Of a stretch of 64,000 nucleotides of DNA, positions 26,260 to 34,511 are shown one piece after another; the stretch's first letter is position 1, and the number at the start of each line of letters is the position of its first letter. The notes below the pieces were generated by a model. That model was not told the DNA's origin, did no database searches, and worked only from the letters and a program-made list of their open reading frames with translations. The translations under genes were made by a program, and so were the position numbers. Source of the stretch: Muribaculaceae bacterium (lineage in GTDB: Bacteria > Bacteroidota > Bacteroidia > Bacteroidales > Muribaculaceae); NCBI GenBank assembly GCA_017621845.1, contig JAGASI010000023.1, positions 101,377-165,376 on the forward strand, written 5' to 3'.

Positions 26260-26460
26260 TCAAAAGAGGTACTGTAGTATAGACTCACCCTCACCATATG
26301 GATAGTCGACAAAGAGCACAACACATATTATTGCGGCTAATATTATACCGATAATTATGAATCCCCATTTGATAAGCCGATGTGGAACTTCGCCGAGAAT
26401 TTTACGCACTTTCTCAGAGCGTATCTCCAGATTGTCATGTGAAGGTTTTTGTGTGGGCAT
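26260..26460 (-). CDS. 66-aa HlyD N-terminal-like membrane anchor protein
   Basis: Residues 11-34 (LEIRSEKVRKILGEVPHRLI, KWG) reproduce the cytoplasmic leader motif of Bacteroidetes HlyD-family adaptors that partner C39-peptidase exporters, followed by one membrane helix (about 34-52) and VDYPYG where HlyD enters the periplasm. The protein then stops; the coiled-coil, lipoyl and beta-barrel domains are missing, and the DNA downstream does not encode them before the shared terminator. It starts 2 nt after the exporter stop, so it is translationally linked. It is either a truncated hlyD or a genuine miniature adaptor. The HlyD relationship is inferred from this short motif. Confidence 0.65.
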   Translation of the reverse strand: MPTQKPSHDNLEIRSEKVRKILGEVPHRLIKWGFIIIGIILAAIICVVLFVDYPYGEGESILQYLF

Positions 26461-26462
26461 TG

Positions 26463-28661
26463 TCAGTTTCCTAATTCAAGTTGATTTTTAACAAGATTGA
26501 AGTATTCACCGCGTCGGGCAATCAATTGGTCGTGAGAACCGGTTTCGACGACGTGTCCCGAGTCGAGGACGATGATTTGGTCGGCGTTTTTGACTGTAGA
26601 TAGTCGGTGGGCGACAATTACCACCGTGCGCCCACGATAAAACTCCTCGAGGTTTAGAACAATATCGCGTTCATTCTTGGCGTCAAGGGAGTTGGTAGCT
26701 TCGTCAAGAAAAATGAAGTCCGGGTTGCGGTATACGGCGCGGGCTATGAGTATGCGCTGTTTCTGCCCTTGGCTCAGCCCGGTGCCGTCTTGCCCTATTT
26801 TGGTATTGTATTGTAGCGGTAGAGATATGATATAGTTGTGGATACAGGCTATGCGGGCGGCTTTTTCAAGTTTTTCGATGTCGATGTCGTTGTCATCGAC
26901 AGCTATGTTTCGGGCAATGGACTCCGAGAAGATTACGCCGTCCTGCATTACGACACCACAATGACGGCGCCACCATTTCAGGTTGTATTCCGAGATGTCG
27001 CGGCCGGCAATCATAATCTTGCCGTTCAGTACCGGATAATATCCGAGTAATAGTTTGATAAGTGTTGTCTTACCGCTACCGCTGGCTCCTACTATGGCTG
27101 TTATTTTACCATGGGGGATGTTGAAAGTAACAGCCTCGAGTGTGGGCTTAAAGGCGTGTCGGTCATACTTGAAGTCAACCCCCGTGAGAGAGATATCTTT
27201 ATCGTTCGAAAACTCTTTCCACGAGTTTTCAGGTGACTCTTCGTTTCGCGATACATGTATCTCATTAATACGTTCAAGCGAAATCTTGACATCCTGAACC
27301 GAATAGATAAATTGCATCAACTGTTCGACCGGTGAGTTGAGTTGCCCAACGATATATTGTATAGCGAGCATCACGCCCAGGGTAATCTCCCCGTTAATGA
27401 CGGCTGTTGCGGCAAAAACGGTGATAAGAATGTTCTTTATTTCGTTTATAAAAATGCTCCCGGCCTCCTGGGTCTGTTGAAGTTTCATTGACTTCATCTG
27501 CACGTTGAATAGGTCAGCCTGGGTGTCCTCCCATTCCCAACGGCGTCGCCGTTCACAGTCTTGCAGTTTTATCTCTTGCATCGAAGTGATGAACTGATAG
27601 GTGCGGTTCTGATTTATTGCCTGTTGCTCAAACAGTTCATAATCAAGGACTTTGCGCCTGGTGAGAAATCTCGAAATCCACAGGCCATAAATGATACTAC
27701 CGGTGAGAAATATTAAGAAAATCAGGTTATTATAAATAAAAAGCACCACGCCGAAGACAATAAACGATAGCATTGAGAACATAATGCCGAGGGCCTGGCT
27801 TGTCAGAAAAGACTGGACACGTGAGTGGTCAGTCATGCGTTGCAACAGGTCTCCCATGAGTTTGGTATCGAAGAATGACATCGGCAACTTCAACAGCTTG
27901 ATAAAAAAGTCACTGACAAGAGAGATGTTAATTCTCATAGAGATGTGCAACAGCAACCAACGGCGTATAAAATCGGTAGCAGTGCGTCCGATGACAATCA
28001 TCAATTCACCTAACAGCACAAGCCATATAAAATGAATGTCGGCGTGTTTGATACCAATATCGACTATCCATTGAGTAAGGAATGGCATTGCCAACTGTAA
28101 GATACAGCCTAACAACAATCCGAGAATAATCTGGATGAAATAGCGCTTGTATTGGAGAATGTATCTGAATAAGAATTTAAAAGAGCGACGTTCTCCGGAA
28201 GTCGTGGTAATATTTTTTTGAAAGTCCTCCAGTGGTTTCAGAAACATTGCGACACCTTTATCAGTATTTTCACTTGTTGTAGATACCCAATGTCGCTCAA
28301 ATTCTTCACGCGACAGTTTATAACAGCCTTTGCCGGGGTCGGCGATATGGAAACGTCGGCCGTGCCGGTCAATTCGGTATAGGACGACAAAGTGGTTTTG
28401 ATTCCAGTGAAGAATACAAGGAAGTAGCGGATTGCTGACGAGATTTTCGACCGAACATACTGCACCGTCGGCGTCCATGTGCAATTCCCGTGCGACGCTT
28501 TTGATGCCCCACATGGAGACACCCTCTTTGGTGACTGATAGGAGACGGTCGACCTCCGATAATGGGCAGTCGCGCCATCCATGATACCGTAATATCATGG
28601 TAAGCGCGGCTGCGCCACATTGCATACCGTCCAGTTGCTTGACACAAGGAAATCTCGACAT
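26463..28661 (-). CDS. Peptidase-containing ABC exporter (C39 peptidase, PCAT type)
   Basis: This is a 732-aa three-part transporter. The N-terminal C39 cysteine peptidase (about 1-130) shows Cys15 in DGMQCGAAAL, His90 in QNHFVVLY and Asp108 in IADPG, the catalytic set that cuts after double-glycine leaders. An ABC membrane domain with about six helices spans about 170-450, and the ATPase domain has Walker A GASGSGKTTLIK near 535, signature LSQGQKQR and Walker B FIFLDEATNSLD. It would remove the leader of the precursor peptide encoded at 32254-32457 and pump the mature product across the inner membrane. It lies between the barrel gene (25 nt) and the HlyD-like stub (2 nt). Confidence 0.95.
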   Translation of the reverse strand: MSRFPCVKQLDGMQCGAAALTMILRYHGWRDCPLSEVDRLLSVTKEGVSMWGIKSVARELHMDADGAVCSVENLVSNPLLPCILHWNQNHFVVLYRIDRHGRRFHIADPGKGCYKLSREEFERHWVSTTSENTDKGVAMFLKPLEDFQKNITTTSGERRSFKFLFRYILQYKRYFIQIILGLLLGCILQLAMPFLTQWIVDIGIKHADIHFIWLVLLGELMIVIGRTATDFIRRWLLLHISMRINISLVSDFFIKLLKLPMSFFDTKLMGDLLQRMTDHSRVQSFLTSQALGIMFSMLSFIVFGVVLFIYNNLIFLIFLTGSIIYGLWISRFLTRRKVLDYELFEQQAINQNRTYQFITSMQEIKLQDCERRRRWEWEDTQADLFNVQMKSMKLQQTQEAGSIFINEIKNILITVFAATAVINGEITLGVMLAIQYIVGQLNSPVEQLMQFIYSVQDVKISLERINEIHVSRNEESPENSWKEFSNDKDISLTGVDFKYDRHAFKPTLEAVTFNIPHGKITAIVGASGSGKTTLIKLLLGYYPVLNGKIMIAGRDISEYNLKWWRRHCGVVMQDGVIFSESIARNIAVDDNDIDIEKLEKAARIACIHNYIISLPLQYNTKIGQDGTGLSQGQKQRILIARAVYRNPDFIFLDEATNSLDAKNERDIVLNLEEFYRGRTVVIVAHRLSTVKNADQIIVLDSGHVVETGSHDQLIARRGEYFNLVKNQLELGN

Positions 28662-28686
28662 TTGTATGATTTAAAATGTTGCCGGT

Positions 28687-30780
28687 TTATTTCAAGATGG
28701 CTGATTGAGGGCCGGATGTAGCACCGACTTCGTTCCCTCTCTTTACTTTCTTGCCATAGCCAATTGTATAAGTCACACTAAGATTGATGTTAAAATGGGA
28801 ATTGGTGCCGATTAATGCTTGTCGGGACTGATAATTATTGGCGATAACGTTTTGGTAACTTTCAATCCAGTTATATCTGAAAGGATTATTGACCATAGCC
28901 GTTAAATTCCAGTCATTTTTGCTCCAACCAATCTCGATACTCAGGTTATCCTTGTATTTATATTCAATGGGTTCGTTCATGTCAATGGCTGTTTTTTTAC
29001 TTGACCAGTAAATCCCAAAATTAAAATCGTTGAGATAATAAGTAGCGCTAACGCTACCGGTGATATTGTTTTTGGAGTATTTATTTATACCGGTAATTTT
29101 TCGATATGAGTTTCCTATTGATGCCGACAGGGTGAGATTGCGGTCAAACAGTCTAAGTGTACCTTTTATGCCTGCGCTGTAACAGCTGTAATCGCCGCTG
29201 TTAAGGACAGTGCGTATCATTTTGTTTCCTTCGGGCACGTAAACAGGTGTGAATCGATCTAATACACCATTATAACCGATATATGCGTTTAGTGAGAACT
29301 TGGAATTTACAAACCATGTAAAATCGGGGTTGATGTCCAGTATTGTGGCATCACTGACATCAGGGTTACCGGTTAACCATAACAATTCGTTCTCTTGAAT
29401 CATCGAAGTCGTTTTATATCCCTGCATAGGTATACTTGAGGTGTATTGGAAAAACAAACTTGACGAAATCTTGTCAGAAGGAGAATACTGAGCACTCAGA
29501 TAAGCATAGGGCTTGGTTTCCCTGTCATAGGTACTGTTTAGCTTATCCCAACTAATGATGGTTCCCGCTTCACCTCTTAGATATACCTTGTTAAGTCTTG
29601 CAGATATTCCGGCTTTAAAAGAAGCAAACTGGTTCCTTAGTACATCATGCATCACGGTTGAGCCGGAATAGTCGACTCTGTTGCATGAATTAAAATAAGT
29701 AGCGCTCAGAATCAAATAAACTTTACCCAACTTCTTATTCGCGTCCATGAAGCCACCGAGGCTCCAGGCATCCTCGCGAGCATTATTCAAGATTGAGCCA
29801 ATGCTCGGTGTTTCGTATAGACTATAGTTCTTTGTATGAGAATAAGATCCTTTGGCCTGAAAATTCATGGTCCATCCTTTTCCTAATTTGCCATAGATGT
29901 ATCCTGTATATGATATCGAGTTCTCGCGATTGGAATTATTAGAGTCATAAATCTGTTTTTCAAAGATTTCGGGTTGAAACATCACCTCTCCCGATCCTCT
30001 TGAAGCGCGAGTGTCTGACCAGCGTCCTCCTATTAGATTTACAACCATAAAGCGAGGTTTATTGTATGTGGCTCTAAAGGTTGCATTATAAGCGTCAGAA
30101 AGGTGCTTTGATGATTTTTGCTTTGTGATGCGGGTTATATTCATCGGCTCCCCGTTATAGTCTGTAAAGTTGAATAGTTCCTCGCCCTCCGTACCGCCAT
30201 GCTTGTTATCTTTAAAACGATAGCCACCAAAAAGGTCATACACCATAGCTTTATATGTCATCTTTGAATAAAAAGACCCATATAATCTGTTAGCGGCAGT
30301 CTCGCCTTCACCATAAAATTTGGTATATCCACCGTATTCATATTTTTGCATCACAAAATTTATGACATACGGGGCATTGTTAAATCGCGGGTCGTCAGAA
30401 AATTTATAATATTCCACTCTTAACACGTCGCTCATACGCATCCCTGAGAGATCTTGAGCAGTAGCAGGCATCATATCAATGTATAAACTTACACTATGTC
30501 CCGATGTTGTAGACACGCCGCCTTTCATCGAGACCTCCAACTGAGGTATAGCCATGTGTCGTAATAGGCCGGTTGCCGTTTGAGAAGCTTTCTTTTGTTT
30601 CCTATCCGGGATATAGACTGTCTTATTGGAAGTCGCACGTTCCATTTTTGCACTAACCACTACATCTTTAAGCTGTTCGACCTCAGATGTATCTTTTTCT
30701 AATGTGTTTTTCCCCTCTTGCCCATAGGCATTAACTATAGATATAATTAACAATCCAAAATATATGACTCGTTTCATCAT
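28687..30780 (-). CDS. Outer-membrane beta-barrel protein of the RiPP operon
   Basis: This is a 697-aa protein with a signal peptide (MMKRVIYFGLLIISIVNAYG), then a plug-like domain (about 35-150: VEQLKDVVVSAKMER, GLLRHMAIPQLEVSMKGGV, DVLRVEYYKFSDDPRF) and a large barrel of alternating aromatic/polar strands. This is the outer_membrane_beta-barrel_3/TonB-receptor-like architecture, without a carboxypeptidase-regulatory domain or obvious TonB box. It sits between the radical SAM gene (71 nt) and the exporter (25 nt), so it probably handles the peptide at the outer membrane, as exit pore, receptor or self-protection factor (inference). Confidence 0.85.
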   Translation of the reverse strand: MMKRVIYFGLLIISIVNAYGQEGKNTLEKDTSEVEQLKDVVVSAKMERATSNKTVYIPDRKQKKASQTATGLLRHMAIPQLEVSMKGGVSTTSGHSVSLYIDMMPATAQDLSGMRMSDVLRVEYYKFSDDPRFNNAPYVINFVMQKYEYGGYTKFYGEGETAANRLYGSFYSKMTYKAMVYDLFGGYRFKDNKHGGTEGEELFNFTDYNGEPMNITRITKQKSSKHLSDAYNATFRATYNKPRFMVVNLIGGRWSDTRASRGSGEVMFQPEIFEKQIYDSNNSNRENSISYTGYIYGKLGKGWTMNFQAKGSYSHTKNYSLYETPSIGSILNNAREDAWSLGGFMDANKKLGKVYLILSATYFNSCNRVDYSGSTVMHDVLRNQFASFKAGISARLNKVYLRGEAGTIISWDKLNSTYDRETKPYAYLSAQYSPSDKISSSLFFQYTSSIPMQGYKTTSMIQENELLWLTGNPDVSDATILDINPDFTWFVNSKFSLNAYIGYNGVLDRFTPVYVPEGNKMIRTVLNSGDYSCYSAGIKGTLRLFDRNLTLSASIGNSYRKITGINKYSKNNITGSVSATYYLNDFNFGIYWSSKKTAIDMNEPIEYKYKDNLSIEIGWSKNDWNLTAMVNNPFRYNWIESYQNVIANNYQSRQALIGTNSHFNINLSVTYTIGYGKKVKRGNEVGATSGPQSAILK

Positions 30781-30851
30781 GTCTTTAAGATTTAGTTGTG
30801 ATACAATGCGTTTATAAAAGTAATTATTACCAATATTGTTGGTATTACACC

Positions 30852-32168
30852 TTAAAGATATAGCGGTTGTTGTATATCCGGTGAACTTGGTGTGATACTG
30901 AGGACGAGAGCCTCTTTTAGAATTTCCTGATTTTTATAAGGGGAACATAATTCAAAGGTTGTTCCCTTAAGGTTGTTGCGCATCCGATGCCAGCCACAAC
31001 CACCTTTACATATGGGAAAAACTTTACATTGGCGACATCCCGATGAATTGAATTGGTGTGAGTAAAGAGTGTATTCCGATAGCAACCGAGAGTTGAGAAC
31101 ATCAGGAGTGTTGAGATTGCCAACAATTTTTTCGGGATGGTTGACGTCGTTCCAACACTTGTAGAGTTCGCCCCGGGGACCGATGATAAAGCTGTTTATG
31201 TTGTTTATCATACATCCCCTATGTTTGGGTTTCTTTGGCATGAATTGAATATTTATACCCTGTTCACGTAATTGTTTATATAGGTTGAATTTATCGTTAT
31301 TGGTAATATAGTTATAGCACATCGAGCATCCATCTTTTTTCTCGGTCTGGATAATGCCCGGATATACATAAATTTTGTCTGACGTAAACTCCCCGTGAAT
31401 GTATCTGAACATTTCCTGAAAGTCATCGATATTGTTGCGGTCGATATTGACTCTTATTGAAATATTCAAGCCGGGAAGATTGCTGGAGAGAAGGTGTATA
31501 TTGTTGATTATCTTAGAAAAAGTAGGCGTGTCGTTACGGAGGCATCTTGTTTTGTCGTGATTGGGTTGAGTCCCGTCCAAGGTTATCTGCACGCCATTGA
31601 TTTTGGCTGTTTTGAAAAATTCAACGACTTCATCGTTAATCAAATAGCCGTTTGTAATTATATCATGTGTGCCGATGGGTATTTCTAATTCGGCAATTTT
31701 GGCATATAAAGATTTGATTACATCAAAAGCCAATAGCGGTTCACCACCATACCAGGTGATGTTAAGTTGCTCTAAGTTTTTATATGATTTTATATGCTCA
31801 ATTACTTTGTCTTGAATTTCATCGGACATCGTGGCATTTACTTTTTCGCCTTCAAAGCAATATGGACACTTGAAGTTACACGAGGTTGTAGGTACAAGGA
31901 TGAGATAAAGGACTCGTGGATTGAATGAGTTGGTGAGAAATTTGATATTTTCCTCGTTAAAAAAATTGGAGTCTTGTGTATCATCTTCCGATAGATAGTC
32001 GGCATCAATCAGCTGTTTTAAAACGTCCTCAGGAATGTCATCATAGTCTTTATTGAACAGCTTGATATAAAGATCCTGCTCAACTTCAGCAAAAAGCACC
32101 CGTTCAGCATTAAATATGAAATAACGACCATCTCGCTCAAAGCACTGTGAGTAAAAACTTTCTCTCAT
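30852..32168 (-). CDS. Radical SAM/SPASM peptide-maturation enzyme
   Basis: This is a 438-aa enzyme counted from Met at 32168 (MRESFYSQCFERDGRYF); the frame extends to 32243 but would then overlap the hairpin after the precursor gene. The first about 90 residues resemble a peptide-recognition region. Cys97, Cys101 and Cys104 in TSCNFKCPYC form the CxxxCxxC cluster that binds the SAM-cleaving 4Fe-4S centre. The C-terminal SPASM domain has GELYKCWNDV, then CRQCKVFPICKGGC and a final LCSPY, ligands for two auxiliary clusters. Relatives form thioether or carbon-carbon links in ribosomal peptides, or act as sulfatase maturases; the adjacent four-Cys precursor points to the former. Confidence 0.93.
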   Translation of the reverse strand: MRESFYSQCFERDGRYFIFNAERVLFAEVEQDLYIKLFNKDYDDIPEDVLKQLIDADYLSEDDTQDSNFFNEENIKFLTNSFNPRVLYLILVPTTSCNFKCPYCFEGEKVNATMSDEIQDKVIEHIKSYKNLEQLNITWYGGEPLLAFDVIKSLYAKIAELEIPIGTHDIITNGYLINDEVVEFFKTAKINGVQITLDGTQPNHDKTRCLRNDTPTFSKIINNIHLLSSNLPGLNISIRVNIDRNNIDDFQEMFRYIHGEFTSDKIYVYPGIIQTEKKDGCSMCYNYITNNDKFNLYKQLREQGINIQFMPKKPKHRGCMINNINSFIIGPRGELYKCWNDVNHPEKIVGNLNTPDVLNSRLLSEYTLYSHQFNSSGCRQCKVFPICKGGCGWHRMRNNLKGTTFELCSPYKNQEILKEALVLSITPSSPDIQQPLYL

Positions 32169-32200
32169 GACTAATATATTTGTGTAAAAAGGATTTAAAT

Positions 32201-32246
32201 AGTTTGTGGAGTGTAGCAAAGTGACTAAAACTCCACTCCACAAACT
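32201..32246 (-). terminator. Hairpin between precursor and radical SAM genes
   Basis: AGTTTGTGGAGTG (32201-32213) and CACTCCACAAACT (32234-32246) form a perfect 13-bp stem with a 20-nt loop, starting 8 nt after the precursor stop. A moderately T-rich stretch follows on the minus strand. This position suits partial termination or 3'-end protection so that more precursor than enzyme is made. Confidence 0.7.
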
Positions 32247-32253
32247 TTAGAAT

Positions 32254-32457
32254 TTAGGTCTTAGGTACTGATGGTTCGTCAGGGGCAGGTTCGAGTTTGT
32301 CTTTATGAATGCCACATTCAAACTGTTTACAAATGACGCTTCCCGTGTGGATTTCACATGTGTACTTTAGACATTCTTTTGCCATGTAAGTGCCACCTTT
32401 AATAGCGTCGAGGCTCATTGGCATTAGAGGCTCGAGGTTATACAATTGTAGATTCAT
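32254..32457 (-). CDS. RiPP precursor peptide with double-glycine leader and four cysteines
   Basis: This is a 67-aa peptide with no signal sequence. Residues 1-22 form a leader ending SLDAIKGG, the double-glycine cleavage site of C39 exporters. The 45-residue core has Cys29, Cys34, Cys43 and Cys48 in a symmetric C-x4-C-x8-C-x4-C array, then a Cys-free acidic/proline tail (PAPDEPSVP). It is first in an operon with a radical SAM/SPASM enzyme and a C39 exporter. The leader resembles the GG-Bacteroidales natural product precursor class; the core is not one I recognise. The thioether or other crosslink type is not determined by sequence. Confidence 0.88.
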   Translation of the reverse strand: MNLQLYNLEPLMPMSLDAIKGGTYMAKECLKYTCEIHTGSVICKQFECGIHKDKLEPAPDEPSVPKT

Positions 32458-32635
32458 TGTTTGATGGTTTAAATGGTTAATAAATTAGTGGTAATTTTTA
32501 TATTAGCGGCCGTAATATATCGGGATGTTCGTTTGGGGATGATTAAAGTTGTATCAATAAATTTGGAAACAGGTAAATAATTGAACTTTTAGTGGTAAAG
32601 TGTATCATTGCAAGGCTTGAGCCAGATTATATTTG

Positions 32636-32666
32636 CAAATGTATAATAATGCTTTGATAAAAACAA
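32636..32666 (-). promoter_or_regulatory. Promoter of the RiPP operon
   Basis: On the minus strand TTG (plus 32664-32666), 20 nt, TACATTTG (plus 32636-32643). The predicted start near 32629 leaves a leader of about 170 nt before the precursor ATG, long enough for post-transcriptional control. Confidence 0.8.
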
Positions 32667-32742
32667 ATATTTGGCTAAAAATATGTAATTTTCTTAAAAA
32701 CATGACAAAAACATGACAAACATGAAACGGGATGGGCGTGTT

Positions 32743-32758
32743 TTGTGGGACAGGCTCT
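32743..32758 (+). repeat. Half-copy of the GGGACAGGCTCT dispersed repeat
   Basis: These 16 nt are identical to 702-717 and share 14 nt with the 19287-19340 hairpin. No matching inverted arm is seen nearby. Confidence 0.65.
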
Positions 32759-32929
32759 AAAGGTCATACTCAAAGGGTATGATTTAAAGAAATTGACTCG
32801 AAGATATAAAAGATATAAATTGGACTTTATACATCGGCGTTACCTATACTTGCGGCTTGCTCGTCTCACCAACCGGTTCTGTCCGTTGATCTCCAATTTA
32901 TACCCAATTCAACAAATTTTTTATTCTTT

Positions 32930-32979
32930 CGCGGAATAAATTCCGCGCTCCTACATGCCGGCTGTCAACATTGTAGGAG
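32930..32979. repeat. REP-like double palindrome
   Basis: CGCGGAAT/ATTCCGCG (32930-32947, 2-nt centre) is followed at once by CTCCTACA/TGTAGGAG (32948-32955 and 32972-32979). Two back-to-back stems of this kind are typical of extragenic palindromic repeats. Confidence 0.6.
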
Positions 32980-33052
32980 GGCGTACTTCTGTGCGTGGAT
33001 GTTTAGTTAACATCAGATTTTGCAGTTTAGATGTAGTTTTGAGGGAATGGAT

Positions 33053-33083
33053 TTGGTGGGGTGGGAGAGATGGTATAACTTTG
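33053..33083 (+). promoter_or_regulatory. Promoter of the M64 peptidase gene
   Basis: TTG at 33053-33055, 20-nt spacer, TAACTTTG at 33076-33083. Predicted start near 33090. Confidence 0.78.
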
Positions 33084-33134
33084 CATTTCAGTTGATTTAG
33101 GTCGACTTCAATGATAATTACTTTAAAATAAATA

Positions 33135-34433
33135 TTGTATAGGATGTATATGATGGTGCGTGTGGCGATTGTCGCTGTTGCTATGGTTGCAATGTCGGTT
33201 GATGCCCTGGCCGGGAAAATCAAGGGTGCTGAAGCCGGAGTGTTGAGATTGGACTATGTGTTTGCGGGAAGTGCCGGCGAGAAGCCGGTAGTGGCCCTCA
33301 AGCGTGTGGTATCTCAGCCCGACCGACATGTAGACTTGACAGGACGTGTCAGGCAGTTGCCACTTGATGGTAACGGACGCGTGTCGGTGGTTGACCCGGT
33401 GAGCCTTGACACGCTGTACCGACAGAGTTTCTCGTCGTTGTTTCACGAGTGGATGCAGACCGGAGACAGCACGTGGCGTGCCTATGAGCACTCAATGATA
33501 ATACCTGTTCCCGAGCGAGAGGTCAAGGTGTGCCTCGAGCTTACCAATGAGCGTCGCCGGGTGATGGCACGACATGAGGCTCGTGTCAACCCCGAGGATA
33601 TATTGACAAGGCCTGTCAGAAATCCGGGCTATGACACCGTGTGGATTAACCGTGCCACCTATCCCGGACGTCATATAGGCGTGGCAATTCTTGCCGAGGG
33701 CTACACCCGCGGTGAGATGGCTCACTTTGAGCGACGTGCGCGGGAGACCGTCGAGGCCCTGTTTGCCCACGAGCCGTTCTCGACCTATGCCGACCGATTT
33801 GATATTGTGGCGGTCAAGACACCGTCTGACTCGTCGGGCGTGAGTGTACCCAGGGATGGGAAATGGAGAGAAACGGCTTTTGGGTCCCACTTCTCGACGT
33901 TTTACAGTGACCGCTACCTGACGACTCCCAATGTATTTGCCATTCATGATGCGATGGGAGGCGTACCCGCCGAACATATAATAATACTTGCCAACGAGGA
34001 GACATACGGCGGAGGTGGCATCTTCAATTCCTATACGTTGACCGCCGCCGACAACAAGTATTTTGAGCCGGTGGTGGTACATGAGTTCGGTCACTCGTTT
34101 GGAGGATTGGGTGATGAGTATTTCTATGAGAACGATGTCATGAGTGACAGCTATCCGCTTGATGTGGAGCCATGGGAGCCCAATATCACCACTTTGGTTG
34201 ACTTTGACAGTAAGTGGGCCGACATGATGGACGAGACGACACCGGTGCCGACACCTCGTGCTGCCAAGGGAGAGATTACGCCATCAGTAGGAGTGTATGA
34301 GGGAGGTGGCTACTCGACTCATGGAGTTTATCGTCCGGCCGACTATTGCCGCATGAGGGTCAACGACATCGACCACTTCTGTCCGGTGTGTCGACGTGCT
34401 ATTGAGCGCTTGATATTATATTATACCGAATAA
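33135..34433 (+). CDS. Secreted M64 family (IgA peptidase M64-like) metallopeptidase
   Basis: This is a 432-aa protein with a signal peptide (MVRVAIVAVAMVAMSVDALA after a few possible Met starts at 33135, 33144, 33150 and 33153). The catalytic zinc motif VVHEFGHSFGGLGDEY near residue 315 is the HExxHxxxxxxDE pattern of peptidase family M64. The N-terminal about 150 residues form a separate beta-rich domain as in relatives. Bacteroidales members are exported and probably cleave host or neighbour proteins; immunoglobulin A cleavage is known for one Clostridium enzyme only. It is transcribed alone, divergent from the RiPP operon. Confidence 0.9.
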   Translation: MYRMYMMVRVAIVAVAMVAMSVDALAGKIKGAEAGVLRLDYVFAGSAGEKPVVALKRVVSQPDRHVDLTGRVRQLPLDGNGRVSVVDPVSLDTLYRQSFSSLFHEWMQTGDSTWRAYEHSMIIPVPEREVKVCLELTNERRRVMARHEARVNPEDILTRPVRNPGYDTVWINRATYPGRHIGVAILAEGYTRGEMAHFERRARETVEALFAHEPFSTYADRFDIVAVKTPSDSSGVSVPRDGKWRETAFGSHFSTFYSDRYLTTPNVFAIHDAMGGVPAEHIIILANEETYGGGGIFNSYTLTAADNKYFEPVVVHEFGHSFGGLGDEYFYENDVMSDSYPLDVEPWEPNITTLVDFDSKWADMMDETTPVPTPRAAKGEITPSVGVYEGGGYSTHGVYRPADYCRMRVNDIDHFCPVCRRAIERLILYYTE

Positions 34434-34511
34434 TGGTGAGTTGTGATAACGGCGCTGTGCTCAGTGCCGCGACAGGCCGTCACGGAGTAGCAGAAGTGCG
34501 ATTGATGGAGT

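Larger units (their letters stand above)
32458..33134. other. 677-bp divergent intergenic region with promoters and palindromes
   Basis: It contains the RiPP promoter (32636-32666), a half-copy of the dispersed repeat (TTGTGGGACAGGCTCT, 32743-32758), a compound REP-like palindrome (32930-32979) and the M64 peptidase promoter (33053-33083). No credible coding frame was found. Confidence 0.6.

Noticed and set aside
32951..33223. 90-codon minus-strand frame across the M64 promoter
   Set aside because: Low-complexity Ile/Thr-rich antisense of the signal peptide and the REP-like palindrome.
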